Shown here piece after piece: positions 41,661 through 50,719 of a DNA stretch of 60,466 bases. This DNA is from Deltaproteobacteria bacterium (lineage in GTDB: Bacteria; Desulfobacterota; Desulfobaccia; Desulfobaccales; 0-14-0-80-60-11): contig JAKAKP010000146.1 in the NCBI GenBank assembly GCA_021813445.1, positions 1 to 60,466 on the forward strand, in the 5' to 3' direction. The first letter of the stretch is position 1. Each line of letters opens with the position of its first letter. The notes below the pieces were generated by a model. That model had not been told where the DNA came from. It did not search any database and saw only the letters and a list, made by a program, of their open reading frames with translations. The position numbers and the translations under genes were made by a program.

Positions 41661-42848
41661 ATGGATCAGGAAATCACCAAGCGCTTACAACTGTTGCAAG
41701 AGCTGGCCGCCCGGCTGGCCGCCCGCCGGGAAGAGCTGACGGCCGCGGCCGCAGAGGACATCGGCGCGCCCTATCGGGTGACCCAGGTGGAAGTGGACCT
41801 GGCCGTGGACCACCTCCGGACCATGGAAGTGGAAGTTCCCCAGGTGGCGGGCAAATCCCCTTACGGCACGGTGGCCGCCATCTTTCCCTACGACGCGGCG
41901 CCAGTCATGCTGGCCCGGGTGGGGGGCGCAGCCATCTTGGGGGGCAACCGCTTCCGCTTCAGCTTTTCCTCCCAAACGCCCCGCACCGCCCGGGTCATGA
42001 CGGAGCTGGTGGCCCCTTTCCCGGAGTTTGAAGCGGTAACGGAGTTGGATAACCGCAGCTTTGGGGGGCAGTGCGTCCAGGACCCCCAGGTCCGGGTCCT
42101 CTTTATCTCCGGGGGCGGGGCCGTGGGGGAGATTTACGCCCGGCAGGCCCGGGCCTTTGACAAGCTCTTTTTCGCGGGCCCCAGCGGCCTGCCCCCGGTG
42201 ATCCTTTTCCAGGACGCGCCCCTGGAGACGGCGGTGCCCTTTGTGGTCAAACGGGCCTTCTTGAACGGCGGGCAGTATTGCACCACCCTGAAGCGGGCCT
42301 ATATCCACCGGGAAATCTACGATGCGGTTCTAAAGCTGATCCTGGCCCAGATGCCGGAAATCCGGGTGGGGGAGCCGAAAGACCCGTTGACCTGGATCGG
42401 CCCCATCAAGGTGGAGCGCACCCGGCTCCTCCTGGACCGGGCCCTGGCCGCGCTGGGGGAGCCGAAATTCCTGGTCCCGCCCCGCCGGGACGGGGAGTGG
42501 CAGGGGCCTTTTCTGGTGGAAACCCCGAAACCCCCGGATGTGGAGCTCTTTGGGCCGTTTCTGGCCCTGACCCCGGTGGCGGACGGGGCGGAGGCGGTAA
42601 CCCGGGTGCTGCGGAGTCGCTACCCCTTCCTGGTGACTTTCTTCGGCACCCCGCCCCCTGATGCCCCGGAAAGGCTTACAAAAACCTTTGGCATGGTCTA
42701 CGACAACCCCGATTTCCTCTTCACCCCCCTGCGCCTGCCCTTCGGCGGCAAAGGGGAGAGCGGCTGGATTTTGGAGAATACCAACGGCGAGTTGGTGAAA
42801 CGGGATGGGGCTTTCATCTACAGTGCGGAGCTGGCGCGGTCGAAGTGA
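41661..42848 (+). CDS. Short, atypical aldehyde dehydrogenase-family protein
   Basis: A 395-residue ALDH-superfamily protein (full members have 450-500). The catalytic Cys207 is in FLNGGQYCTTLKRAYIH and the distal motif PFGGKGESGWILEN is present. The segment that normally reads ELGGK and supplies the general base Glu is FFAGPSGLPPVIL, so that Glu is absent. About 70-90 N-terminal residues are missing compared with usual ALDHs. It may be an acylating-type enzyme, a specialised dehydrogenase or a non-catalytic relative. ATG 41661 is the family-like start; an open extension to 41472 is repeat sequence. No ribosome binding site is evident. Confidence 0.75.
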   Translation: MDQEITKRLQLLQELAARLAARREELTAAAAEDIGAPYRVTQVEVDLAVDHLRTMEVEVPQVAGKSPYGTVAAIFPYDAAPVMLARVGGAAILGGNRFRFSFSSQTPRTARVMTELVAPFPEFEAVTELDNRSFGGQCVQDPQVRVLFISGGGAVGEIYARQARAFDKLFFAGPSGLPPVILFQDAPLETAVPFVVKRAFLNGGQYCTTLKRAYIHREIYDAVLKLILAQMPEIRVGEPKDPLTWIGPIKVERTRLLLDRALAALGEPKFLVPPRRDGEWQGPFLVETPKPPDVELFGPFLALTPVADGAEAVTRVLRSRYPFLVTFFGTPPPDAPERLTKTFGMVYDNPDFLFTPLRLPFGGKGESGWILENTNGELVKRDGAFIYSAELARSK

Positions 42849-43007
42849 GCAGTGATTTTAACAAAATTTATCGTCTTTCTTAAAGAGATTAAATTATAAA
42901 AAAAGGTTTTTATAAAATTAAGTGGATTAGATATTGTTTCATTAATCATTGCTCTGAACTAAACCTTTTCCCAATAAGGGATAGATTAACCTCATCACTT
43001 TGTGTTC

Positions 43008-43038
43008 TTGACAAACTACGTCGGTTTGTGGCTATCTA
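43008..43038 (+). promoter_or_regulatory. Possible sigma-70 promoter of the AbiJ-like gene
   Basis: TTGACA at 43008-43013 and TATCTA at 43033-43038, spacing 19 (or GCTATC at spacing 17), located 32 bases ahead of the ATG in AT-rich sequence. Confidence 0.35.
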
Positions 43039-43070
43039 GTTTGAAAAAGTCTGGTTAACGGAGTCTCATT

Positions 43071-43910
43071 ATGAAGCTCAAGTTTTCAGACCGTATTGGG
43101 ACAACAACGCCATCGAATGTTCTTCAAGTCAATGAAATGAGTATTGCACTAAGAAATTCTCTTTGGAATTATTTACTGAGAACTATATTAAATAATAATG
43201 ATGCAAGTGGACAAAAAAGGACGAGAGCAAGTATCTCTATAATTTGTCAATATTTCTTTAAGCTACCATTGGATGAGCTACCTAGTGGTTCTGTTAAAAT
43301 GAAAATATGGTTGAGAAATATATTTTTCAATAATAATTTTAAATGGTATGATGTTTATAATTTAATAGAATTCATATCTGATGAAGTTGCCACTTATGAT
43401 AACTTTCGAAAAGAAGTTAATAATATCCTCGAAGAAGAAATGTCTGGTTATAGATATGTTGGCACTAAACTTGCTCCAATAACAAGCCATGCAGAAATCG
43501 AAAGCATAGCTTCGAGTATAGAGTCGGCCAAAGCGAACCAATTATTCGGAACTGCCAAACATTTAGAAACAGCAGTTACATTATTGTCAAATATGCCAAC
43601 TCCTGATTATCGAAACTCTATTAAGGAGTCAATAAGTTCTGTCGAATCTCTTGTGAAACAAATTACAGGGGAGGAATCTGGGGGCTTAGATAGGGCTCTG
43701 GCAAAATTTGAAGCAAATGTTAAATTTCATGGAGCATTTAAATCGGGCCTATTAAGCCTTTATGGATATACAAGTGATGAACATGGAATTAGACATGCTA
43801 TTCTTGATGAACCAAATGTTGGATTCGATGAAGCAAAATTTATGATTGTTACTTGTTCTGCCTTGGTCAATTTTTTAATTTCTAAGGCAAATAAATATGG
43901 TTTGATATAA
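43071..43910 (+). CDS. AbiJ-like abortive infection protein (AbiJ-NTD4 plus HEPN-like domain)
   Basis: A 279-residue protein. The N-terminus KFSDRIG followed by VLQVNEMSIALRNSLWNYLL matches the AbiJ-NTD4 domain as I remember it. The C-terminal half is helical and HEPN-like with DRALAKFEANVKFHGAFKSG, LYGYTSDEHGIRHAIL and FMIVTCSALVNFLISKAN. Such proteins are suspected phage-defence effectors, HEPN domains often being RNases. The gene is strikingly AT-rich (codons such as AAT, ATA, TTA) in GC-rich surroundings and sits alone, which points to recent horizontal gain. GGAG lies 9 bases before the ATG. No antitoxin or partner gene is seen. Confidence 0.72.
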   Translation: MKLKFSDRIGTTTPSNVLQVNEMSIALRNSLWNYLLRTILNNNDASGQKRTRASISIICQYFFKLPLDELPSGSVKMKIWLRNIFFNNNFKWYDVYNLIEFISDEVATYDNFRKEVNNILEEEMSGYRYVGTKLAPITSHAEIESIASSIESAKANQLFGTAKHLETAVTLLSNMPTPDYRNSIKESISSVESLVKQITGEESGGLDRALAKFEANVKFHGAFKSGLLSLYGYTSDEHGIRHAILDEPNVGFDEAKFMIVTCSALVNFLISKANKYGLI

Positions 43911-43969
43911 TTGTCACATGATAGGTCAGTATAAAATTGTTGGTTTGTAATATTATGGGGTTATTAATG

Positions 43970-44383
43970 AAAAGCTACCGTAAAGAACTCTGGTTCCAGG
44001 TGCCCGGCCGCCGGGCCTTTGTCAACATCACCCCCCAGGTGGAGCAATGCCTCAGGGAAAGCGGGGTCACCGAGGGCCTGGTCCTGGTAAACGCCATGCA
44101 CATCACCGCCAGTGTCTTCATCAATGACGACGAATCCGGGCTGCACCACGACTACGAGGTCTGGCTGGAAAAGCTGGCGCCCCATGCGCCCGTGTCCCAA
44201 TACCGCCACAACGTCGGGGAAGACAATGCCGACGCCCACATGAAGCGCCAGGTCATGGGCCGGGAGGTAGTGGTGGCCATCACCGGGGGCAGGCTGGATT
44301 TCGGCCCCTGGGAGCAGATCTTTTACGGGGAGTTCGACGGCGGCCGCCGTAAAAGGGTGCTGGTGAAGATAATCGGGGAATGA
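43970..44383 (+). CDS. YjbQ/UPF0047 family protein (secondary thiamine-phosphate synthase type)
   Basis: A 137-residue cytoplasmic protein with the UPF0047 fold. Conserved pieces: [53 protein letters not shown] and [13 protein letters not shown], with His residues of HITAS, HH and AHMKR forming the presumed metal/active site. Relatives have weak thiamine-phosphate synthase activity; the true function is unsettled. ATG 43970 is chosen from the family N-terminus. GC content returns to the local norm here, in contrast to the gene just upstream. Confidence 0.88.
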   Translation, partial: KSYRKELWFQVPGRRAFVNITPQVEQCLRESGVTEGLVLVNAMHITASVFINDDESGLHHDYEVWLEKLAPHAPVSQYRHNVGEDNADAHMKRQVMGREVVVAITGGRLDFGPWEQIFYGEFDGGRRKRVLVKIIGE

Positions 44384-44477
44384 ACCGGGGCTGGTAAGTA
44401 GGGAGCTTTAAGGATAGGGGCCGGGGGAGGCAAGGTTACCGCCCCGCCGGCCCCGCCCTCGTTTCCCGGCCATCCCG

Positions 44478-44747
44478 CTACTTCGCGGCCGGGGTCTGTT
44501 CCGGGGTCACGCCCTGTTCTTTCATCTTTTTCAGGTACTTTTCCGGGTCTTTCTTGAATTCGGCGTCGCAACCCTGGCAGCAGAAATAGATCCGCTGGCC
44601 CTTGTAGTCCGTATACACTTCCTTGTTGATATTGCCCCCCAGGACCGGGCAGGTGGTCTGGGGCTTGGCCGCGCCTGCGGCCAAAACCGGACCGGCCAGG
44701 AACAGGGCCAGAACCGCGGTTAAGATCAACAGTTTTATCCCTTTCAT
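44478..44747 (-). CDS. Secreted YHS-domain protein
   Basis: An 89-residue protein with a signal peptide (LLILTAVLALFLAGPVLAAG, cleavage near 24). The mature part has the YHS pattern: CPVLGGNINKEVYTDYKG, IYFCCQGCDAEFKKDPEKYL, with Cys-Cys-x2-Cys as probable metal ligands. Such proteins are thought to handle copper or other metals in the periplasm. A GAGAGGTAAAGG site precedes the ATG. Stand-alone gene. Confidence 0.85.
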   Translation of the reverse strand: MKGIKLLILTAVLALFLAGPVLAAGAAKPQTTCPVLGGNINKEVYTDYKGQRIYFCCQGCDAEFKKDPEKYLKKMKEQGVTPEQTPAAK

Positions 44748-44898
44748 GAGCCTTTACCTCTCGTTGGAGTTGGGAAAAATTGTACTATAAATATAGCTCC
44801 TTGCATATGGTTCGTAAATTGTCTAGACAATATTTTTGCCATAAATCATTTAAGGGGTCGGTGCCAGCCCCTTGATCCCTGATAAGGAGAGAAAAATA

Positions 44899-45174
44899 AT
44901 GAGCAAAGTCAAAGTGGAGAAAAATCCCGCCCCCGCCCGGCTCCAGGAGCTGGGAGTGACGCGGTGGCCTATCTGGACCAAGGAGGCCTCGGAATTTCCC
45001 TGGACTTATGATGAGCAGGAGACCTGTTATCTGCTGGAGGGTGAAATGACCGTGACCTGCGCCGGCGGCGAAACCGCCAGCTTCGGGGCCGGCGACCTGG
45101 TTACCTTCCCGGAGGGCCTCTCCTGCACCTGGAAGATCAGCAAGGACGTAAGGAAGCATTATCGGTTTGGGTGA
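44899..45174 (+). CDS. Small cupin-domain protein
   Basis: A 91-residue single-domain cupin of the Cupin_3 (DUF861) type. Signatures: PIWTKEASEFPWTYDEQETC followed by YLLEGEMTVTC and FGAGDLVTFPEGLSCTWKI. The usual metal-binding histidines are largely replaced (Glu in EQETCYLLEGE remains), as in other Cupin_3 proteins. Function unknown. The ATG at 44899 is chosen because AAGGAGAG lies 8 bases upstream. Divergent from the YHS gene. Confidence 0.85.
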   Translation: MSKVKVEKNPAPARLQELGVTRWPIWTKEASEFPWTYDEQETCYLLEGEMTVTCAGGETASFGAGDLVTFPEGLSCTWKISKDVRKHYRFG

Positions 45175-45358
45175 GAGCCTCTCTTGTCTGTGCGGAGTTG
45201 ATAGCTCTGGCCGTCCAGTTCCAGGTACACCGTCAGACTATCATTGCCAAAGCTCTGGCTTTTGCCAGCTAAATGACTAGAATTTTGATTTAAGGACTAG
45301 TTTGCAAGGTCCAACAACGTCTCCACCAGGGTCCAGATACTGACTCCGGGTAATCCTT

Positions 45359-48160
45359 ATGGCCCCAAAAGGCACGTTTAATCGCTGTTCTACAAAATTT
45401 ATGGGCTGGGTCCAGCGGTTCTACCGCCCTATTATTTTAATGGGGCTGGTGTTGGGCCTGCTGTCCATCTACTATGCCAAGAGCCACTTAACCATACAGA
45501 CGAGCACCAAAAACCTCATTTCCAGCAACCAGCGGCTCATCAAACTCTCTGAAAAGATGGACCGGGCCTTTGGCGGCCGTGATGGACTGGCGGTAGTCGT
45601 GGAAAACGTTGAAAAACCGCGCAGCATTGCCTTTGCCGAGGCCCTGGCCGCGGAGTTGCGCCGCTATCCGGATCATTTCACCGATCTCTTCTATCGCCTT
45701 GATCCCCAGGCCTTCAAGCCTTGGGCCCTGTTCTTTCTGCCCCGGAACGATCTTAAAGACCTGCAAAAAAATCTTATGGGACAGCAGGAATTGCTGGCCA
45801 GCCTGGTGAGAGATCCGCGCCTTGTGACCTTTTATAGTTTGGTTAACCGGCAGATCGCCCAGGCCACCATCACCCATCTCTTCACCGGATTTCTGGAAGT
45901 CCAAAAAGAAGGGGAATTGCCGGATGTTACCCTTCTTAATGCCACCCTGGAACAATTGGCACGGCAACTGGAAGGCAAACAGCCCTTCATCTCTCCGTTT
46001 AAAGCTTATTTCCCCCAAGGAATCAGTGACTTAAGCGAAGAAGGTTATTTTTTCACTCCTAACGATAGGTTTTTGATGTTCATGGTTACGCAAAAACCGG
46101 GGGGGTTTCCAGAGTCCGAGGAGAACCTGGCGCTCTTGCGACAGATTATTGACCGGCTCCGGACCCGGTTTCCGGGCTTAAAGGCCGGCGTCACCGGCCC
46201 GGATGCCCTTGACGTTGATCAAATGAGCGGCTCCTTGAAGGATGTCACCCTGGCTACCTGGATATCGCTGATGGGGCAATTGGGTCTCCTTTTCCTCTTC
46301 CTGCGCAGTATGAAACGCCCCTTGGTGGAAGTAATATGTTTGATCGTCGGCCTTTGCTGGGTCTTCGGCATGGTCACGCTGGTAGTGGGCCATCTCAATC
46401 TGCTCTCCGTAGTTTTTGTCCCCTTGATGTTGGGTCTCTCCATAGATTACGGCATTCATTGGTTCTGCCGCCTGGAGGAAGAAGAGTCGGTCAATCAAAG
46501 GAGATGCACGCCAGAGGCGCTGTCGTGTTCATTTCGCCAGACCCTGCCGGGGATCGCCTGTGCCGGCCTGGCTGCGATGTTTTCTTTTCTACCCCTCGCT
46601 TTCGTGAACTTCAAAGGTCTGTCGGAGTTGGGCATCATTTTGACCTTGGGAATTATCATCATGCTTCTGGCCACTCTGGTGATGGGCCCTTGCCTGGTTT
46701 TTGCCACCCAGAAATGCGTTTCCACCGGGGTGCCGCATATTTGCCCAGGGGAGCCCAAGCCTTTCCTGCGGCTCCAATGGACCCGACCGGGAATCATCGT
46801 CGCCCTGGGAGCGCTTATCATCAGCCTGGGGCTTTTTAGCCTTTATCATGTGCGCTTCGATTTAAACCCCTTGCATCTCCAAAATCCCCAGGCTCAATCA
46901 GTAGTCTGGGAACTGAAGCTAATGGAGGAATCGAAATATTCCACCACCTTTGGGGCCCTGAGCGCCTCATCTCTCGCCCAACTCCAAGAGAAAAGCGGCG
47001 TTCTGAAAGAACTGCCGACTATCGCCCATGTAGAGTCCGTGCTGTCCTTTCTGCCCTCCCACCCGCAGGAAAAGCGGCCTATATTGGAGGCGCTGGAGCC
47101 CATCCTGACTTCCCTGGAATTTCCCCCGGCCCTATCTTCTTTCTCCAACCCCCAAGACGTGGCCGCGATTTTGAGCAGGATCAATTTCAAGATGGATGAG
47201 GCCGCCAAACACCTGGAAAAGAAACAGGCGGCCACCAAAAAACAGATTGAAGAGACCCACCGGCTTATTAATAGCATTGTGCCGCAGCTCAATCCCGATT
47301 CAAATCCCGGCGTTATCAGCCGGCTGCGAGATTTTGAGCGGCAATTTTTCGCGGACCTGCACGATAAATGGAATTTGCTACGCGGTTATGAGAAATCCGC
47401 CCTTACTTCCCCGCCCATGACTCCCGCGGACCTACCCCAAGCCGTGCAGGAGCGTTTCATCCATCAGGAGACTTATTTGATCCAGGCGTTTCCGTCGCAG
47501 GATATCTGGGATTTTGCGCCCTTGAAAAGGTTTGTGGATAGTCTCTGGAAGGTAGATCCGGACGCCGTGGGTGACCCGGTTTTGCTCTATGTCTTCACCA
47601 CGGACTTTCGCAATTCCATACTTTGGGCCTCCGCCATAGCCGTGGCCCTCATTGTGGCTATGCTGGCAATTTTCTATCGTCGCCTGAAAATGGCCATGCT
47701 GGCGCTCATTCCCTTATGGACCGGGGCCAGCCTTACTCTGTTTTTGATGTGGCTTAGCAATCTTCCTTTCAACCAGGCCAACGTCCTTTTCCTGCCCTTG
47801 ATTTTGGGAGAGGGAATTGAGTTCGGCATCATTATTCTAACGCGGTGGCAGCTGGAAAAAGTGGCCCGTGACATCACCCTGCCGGCCAGCACCGCCAAAG
47901 GGGTGGCTCTGGCTGCCCTGACTACCACTGTCGGTTTCGGAAGCCTCATGATCTCAGGGGACCGGGGGACTTTCAGCCTGGGGCTGTTGGCCACCATTGG
48001 CAGCCTCAGCGTTTTACTTTCTTCCTTGAGCATTCTCCCGGCCGTTCTTAATCTTACGGGAAAACGGTTGAAGCGGTGCCCAATCCTTTTTTACTCCCTC
48101 CTGGGCTCTCCCGAGGCAAAACCAGAAGAGGCCAAACCGGGGCATAATAACCCTTCTTAA
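45359..48160 (+). CDS. MMPL/RND-family exporter, HpnN-like
   Basis: A 933-residue inner-membrane protein with the duplicated RND plan: helix near 22-40, a periplasmic loop (about 45-290), a five-helix block (about 290-450), helix near 475-495, a second periplasmic loop with coiled coil (about 500-755) and a final helix block (about 755-905). The central TM motif is LGLSIDYGIHW in the first half and LGEGIEFGIIIL in the second, so Asp is replaced by Glu in the second half. The pattern recalls HpnN, the hopanoid exporter to the outer membrane, but no hopanoid genes are in the window, so a lipid or hydrophobic cargo is the safest guess. The start codon lacks a clear ribosome binding site. Confidence 0.82.
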   Translation: MAPKGTFNRCSTKFMGWVQRFYRPIILMGLVLGLLSIYYAKSHLTIQTSTKNLISSNQRLIKLSEKMDRAFGGRDGLAVVVENVEKPRSIAFAEALAAELRRYPDHFTDLFYRLDPQAFKPWALFFLPRNDLKDLQKNLMGQQELLASLVRDPRLVTFYSLVNRQIAQATITHLFTGFLEVQKEGELPDVTLLNATLEQLARQLEGKQPFISPFKAYFPQGISDLSEEGYFFTPNDRFLMFMVTQKPGGFPESEENLALLRQIIDRLRTRFPGLKAGVTGPDALDVDQMSGSLKDVTLATWISLMGQLGLLFLFLRSMKRPLVEVICLIVGLCWVFGMVTLVVGHLNLLSVVFVPLMLGLSIDYGIHWFCRLEEEESVNQRRCTPEALSCSFRQTLPGIACAGLAAMFSFLPLAFVNFKGLSELGIILTLGIIIMLLATLVMGPCLVFATQKCVSTGVPHICPGEPKPFLRLQWTRPGIIVALGALIISLGLFSLYHVRFDLNPLHLQNPQAQSVVWELKLMEESKYSTTFGALSASSLAQLQEKSGVLKELPTIAHVESVLSFLPSHPQEKRPILEALEPILTSLEFPPALSSFSNPQDVAAILSRINFKMDEAAKHLEKKQAATKKQIEETHRLINSIVPQLNPDSNPGVISRLRDFERQFFADLHDKWNLLRGYEKSALTSPPMTPADLPQAVQERFIHQETYLIQAFPSQDIWDFAPLKRFVDSLWKVDPDAVGDPVLLYVFTTDFRNSILWASAIAVALIVAMLAIFYRRLKMAMLALIPLWTGASLTLFLMWLSNLPFNQANVLFLPLILGEGIEFGIIILTRWQLEKVARDITLPASTAKGVALAALTTTVGFGSLMISGDRGTFSLGLLATIGSLSVLLSSLSILPAVLNLTGKRLKRCPILFYSLLGSPEAKPEEAKPGHNNPS

Positions 48161-48279
48161 TCTTGCAGCGATCTGAGGCCTGATAAAATTTATAGAGAGG
48201 CACAAAGTTGCGTATCCTCTGCCAGGGCCTCCCGCCAGGCCGCCGGAGAGCCATCCCCTGCGGTCGGAGCGGCGGTGGT

Positions 48280-48822
48280 TCAGACAAGATCCTGAATTAC
48301 CCGGCGGTCCTTCAGGCGTTTTTGGCGGAGATGGAAAAAAAGCCAAGCCGACTCAGGAGAAATAAGGGCCAAGCGGAAGAAACGGGGGCCGCAAAATTCC
48401 TGGCTCCGGCTAAATTTGCTCATAATTGCCTGGGCCAATCGCAGTCTGACTTCTAACTCGCTATGGCTCCGGCAAATCTTCTCAATATTGGCGAGATAAT
48501 GAGATAATTCAACTTCCAGGAGAGGTGGCACCCGGCGGCATAAGCCTTGACCCCGCAAGGCAAACATACGCGCCAGGCGGCCTTTAAGCATCAGAATTAC
48601 GGGGTCAAATGCCTGGTCCAGCAGCAATTGGGCCACCCGCAATACTCCCTGGTAGGGTTCGATTTGCGCCTGCCGCGCCTGTCGGCGTAGGAGCAGGTAG
48701 CTGCGATTCAGCCGTTGCCGGGCTTCGGCCAGCCTGCCCTCCTGGGCCTGCCATTGCAGGTAGGCTCCCTTCATGGTATTTCGAGGCCAAAAGCGCCTGA
48801 GCATTTTAAGATAGAGACTCAT
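48280..48822 (-). CDS. Unknown third protein of the MotA/MotB-like operon
   Basis: A 180-residue, strongly basic, all-helical protein with many Arg, Leu and Gln (YLLLRRQARQAQIEPYQG, MLKGRLARMFALRGQGL). No membrane segment or known motif. Its ATG overlaps the stop of the MotB/OmpA-like gene (ATGA), so it is translationally coupled. Most likely it is a cytoplasmic partner or effector of the channel pair. I do not recognise it. Confidence 0.7.
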   Translation of the reverse strand: MSLYLKMLRRFWPRNTMKGAYLQWQAQEGRLAEARQRLNRSYLLLRRQARQAQIEPYQGVLRVAQLLLDQAFDPVILMLKGRLARMFALRGQGLCRRVPPLLEVELSHYLANIEKICRSHSELEVRLRLAQAIMSKFSRSQEFCGPRFFRLALISPESAWLFFHLRQKRLKDRRVIQDLV

Positions 48823-49730
48823 TGTGCCGAGTTAGCGGTGCTCTCCTGCATGATCGCGGCCACATCAATCTTTAACACCAGGTTGACGCTGCGGTACTGC
48901 CGGTAAATTAGATCAGGATTCTCTCCCGGCGCCAAAAAGCGTTCATGACCCTTGACTCCCAAGCCGGTTACCCGCAGGTAATGACCGAGACCGGGTGCAG
49001 CCTTTTCCAGCATAGCTGCCACGGTGGCGGCCCGCAACGCCGACAATTCCGTGTTGTTTCTAGGAGGTGCGAGGTTCTGCAACTCCCGCGGGTCCGCAGT
49101 GCCGTTGATGGTAATGAAAAACTTCTTTTTCTGTCGAAGTTCATATAAGATCGGCGCCAAGGCCTCCAGGCGATGTTTATCAAAGGGGGACAATTCATAC
49201 TGCATGGTTTCGAAAGTTATCCTGGGTTTTCCTTGAATTTCAATCTCCTTATCGTTTTTATTAGGGATTATCATCATCTTGCTTTTGGCAAGTCTTGCCT
49301 GTAACAGATTGAGCAGCTCCTCCCAATCCTTTAGGCCAATATCTTTGAGCGCGGCTTTTTCCTGGTTTAATTGTTGTATCTTACCGCTAAGGTCCAGATT
49401 GCTTGCCTGCAAAACTTTGGTTTGGGCGTCGAGATTGGTATTGCTTTCCTCCAACTGCTTAATCTTACCGGCAAGACCCTGATTGGCCAAGTCTTGCAGG
49501 CGTAGTTTTTCATTCAGACTTTGGTTAATTTCCTTTAGCTGTCTATTGGTGGTATCCATGGAGGCTATTTGGGCCCCCAAGTTACGAGTTTTCCGTTCCA
49601 GGTTCTCCACCTTCTCCGGCCAATTGGCGGAAAACCAGAGAAGCAGCAGGAAGGCCAAAGTAAAACCGAAGATATCCACCAGCCCTGGCCAGGCTGGGTT
49701 TTCCGCATCTTCCCGTCGACGCCGGGCCAT
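48819..49730 (-). CDS. MotB/ZorB-like protein: TM helix, coiled coil, OmpA-like domain
   Basis: A 303-residue inner-membrane protein. The single helix (17-36) reads GLVDIFGFTLAFLLLLWF, with Asp19 at the position where MotB/TolR/ExbD carry the proton-binding Asp. A coiled coil covers about 40-130. From about 165 an OmpA-like domain has EIEIQGKPRITFETMQYELS and NNTELSALRAATVAAMLE, expected to bind peptidoglycan. This is the stator-like partner of the upstream MotA/TolQ-like protein, 14 bases away. AAGGAGG precedes the ATG. ZorB of Zorya defence systems has the same plan, but the Zorya partners are not seen. Confidence 0.82.
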   Translation of the reverse strand: MARRRREDAENPAWPGLVDIFGFTLAFLLLLWFSANWPEKVENLERKTRNLGAQIASMDTTNRQLKEINQSLNEKLRLQDLANQGLAGKIKQLEESNTNLDAQTKVLQASNLDLSGKIQQLNQEKAALKDIGLKDWEELLNLLQARLAKSKMMIIPNKNDKEIEIQGKPRITFETMQYELSPFDKHRLEALAPILYELRQKKKFFITINGTADPRELQNLAPPRNNTELSALRAATVAAMLEKAAPGLGHYLRVTGLGVKGHERFLAPGENPDLIYRQYRSVNLVLKIDVAAIMQESTANSAQ

Positions 49731-49744
49731 AGAATCTTGCCTCC

Positions 49745-50719
49745 TTAGCCGAAATAACGGCGGAAAAAGCCGGATTTCTTGGACCCCCGGCGATCCCTGG
49801 TTTCGGCTCCTCTCCCGGTTTCCCCAGGCTTATCCGTCTTCAGCAAATTCGCATCAATCTTTTCACCCGCGGCAGGCATCACCTCGAAATAACCCTGTTC
49901 CAGCCGTTGGCTCAGGAGCTCGATCTTGGCTTCCTGAGAGCGCAAGAGAGGCAACAAAGCCTGGTCCTCTTCTTTGCGGCTGAGCACGGCCTCGCCCACC
50001 ACTTCCAGGATAGCCTGACTCAATTCTCTCATTTCCTGAAGCAGGCCGTCGATTGCGCCTTGATAACGTCCATAAATCTCATCTCCCCATTCTTTGAATC
50101 TCTCCCCGACTTTTTCCAGGGCCGCCAGCAGCTGGGGATCGGCGCCTCCGATCTGGTCGGAGCGCAAACGCCCCAGCACCCTGGAGGCCAGCAACAGCAA
50201 CTGGTCTCCTTTGTGCCGGTACCAGGAATAACTGAGGAAGATAACCACCGCCAGACCAATGGCAAAGGCGTTGATGGGATAGATGTTTTTGAGAAGGTCC
50301 GCCTTAAACTGGCTGAGACTGTCCATCCTTTGGAGAGCCATGGCCAACATGGTGACCGTGCCCAGCAAGCCGATGAGCACCGACAAGTAGCTCAGCGACC
50401 GCAGGGTCAGAATCGGGCTCTCCACCTCGGCCGCAAGATAATCCAGGGCAGGCGGCACCGCCCCGGCCCGGGCCGTCCCCTTGGCGGCAGACAATACTGA
50501 ATGCAGAACATAGCGGGTGGGATTCGGGAAAAAGCGCACCTCTTCTTGGCCAAGCTCGTTGATATTTTTTTCCAGTTCCCGCCAATGCTCCGATTGGCGC
50601 ATTATCCCTTTGATCCGGCGGCGTACCAGGGAAAAAGGAATACAGACGCAGACGAATAATAAAGATGCAAAGCCTGCTTGCCAGAGGTTGCTTTGAACCC
50701 ATGCATAGATGGCGTTCAT
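49745..50719 (-). CDS. MotA/TolQ/ExbB-like proton channel protein
   Basis: A 324-residue inner-membrane protein. Helices lie near 10-32, 107-130 (SYLSVLIGLLGTVTMLAMAL) and 146-168 (INAFAIGLAVVIFLSYSWY); the last two match the TolQ/ExbB/MotA core with its Gly/Ala/Thr-rich motif. The C-terminal 150 residues are cytoplasmic, helical and then basic. Together with the MotB-like protein it probably forms a proton-driven 5:2 rotary stator. GGGAG lies 7 bases before the ATG and this is the first gene of the operon; no promoter is obvious in the 248 bp upstream, where I see nothing else. Confidence 0.82.
   Translation of the reverse strand: MNAIYAWVQSNLWQAGFASLLFVCVCIPFSLVRRRIKGIMRQSEHWRELEKNINELGQEEVRFFPNPTRYVLHSVLSAAKGTARAGAVPPALDYLAAEVESPILTLRSLSYLSVLIGLLGTVTMLAMALQRMDSLSQFKADLLKNIYPINAFAIGLAVVIFLSYSWYRHKGDQLLLLASRVLGRLRSDQIGGADPQLLAALEKVGERFKEWGDEIYGRYQGAIDGLLQEMRELSQAILEVVGEAVLSRKEEDQALLPLLRSQEAKIELLSQRLEQGYFEVMPAAGEKIDANLLKTDKPGETGRGAETRDRRGSKKSGFFRRYFG

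Noticed and set aside
48280-50719. Complete Zorya defence system
   Set aside because: The ZorA/ZorB-like plan is present, but neither a ZorC/ZorD pair nor a ZorE nuclease is encoded next to it, so the name is not justified.
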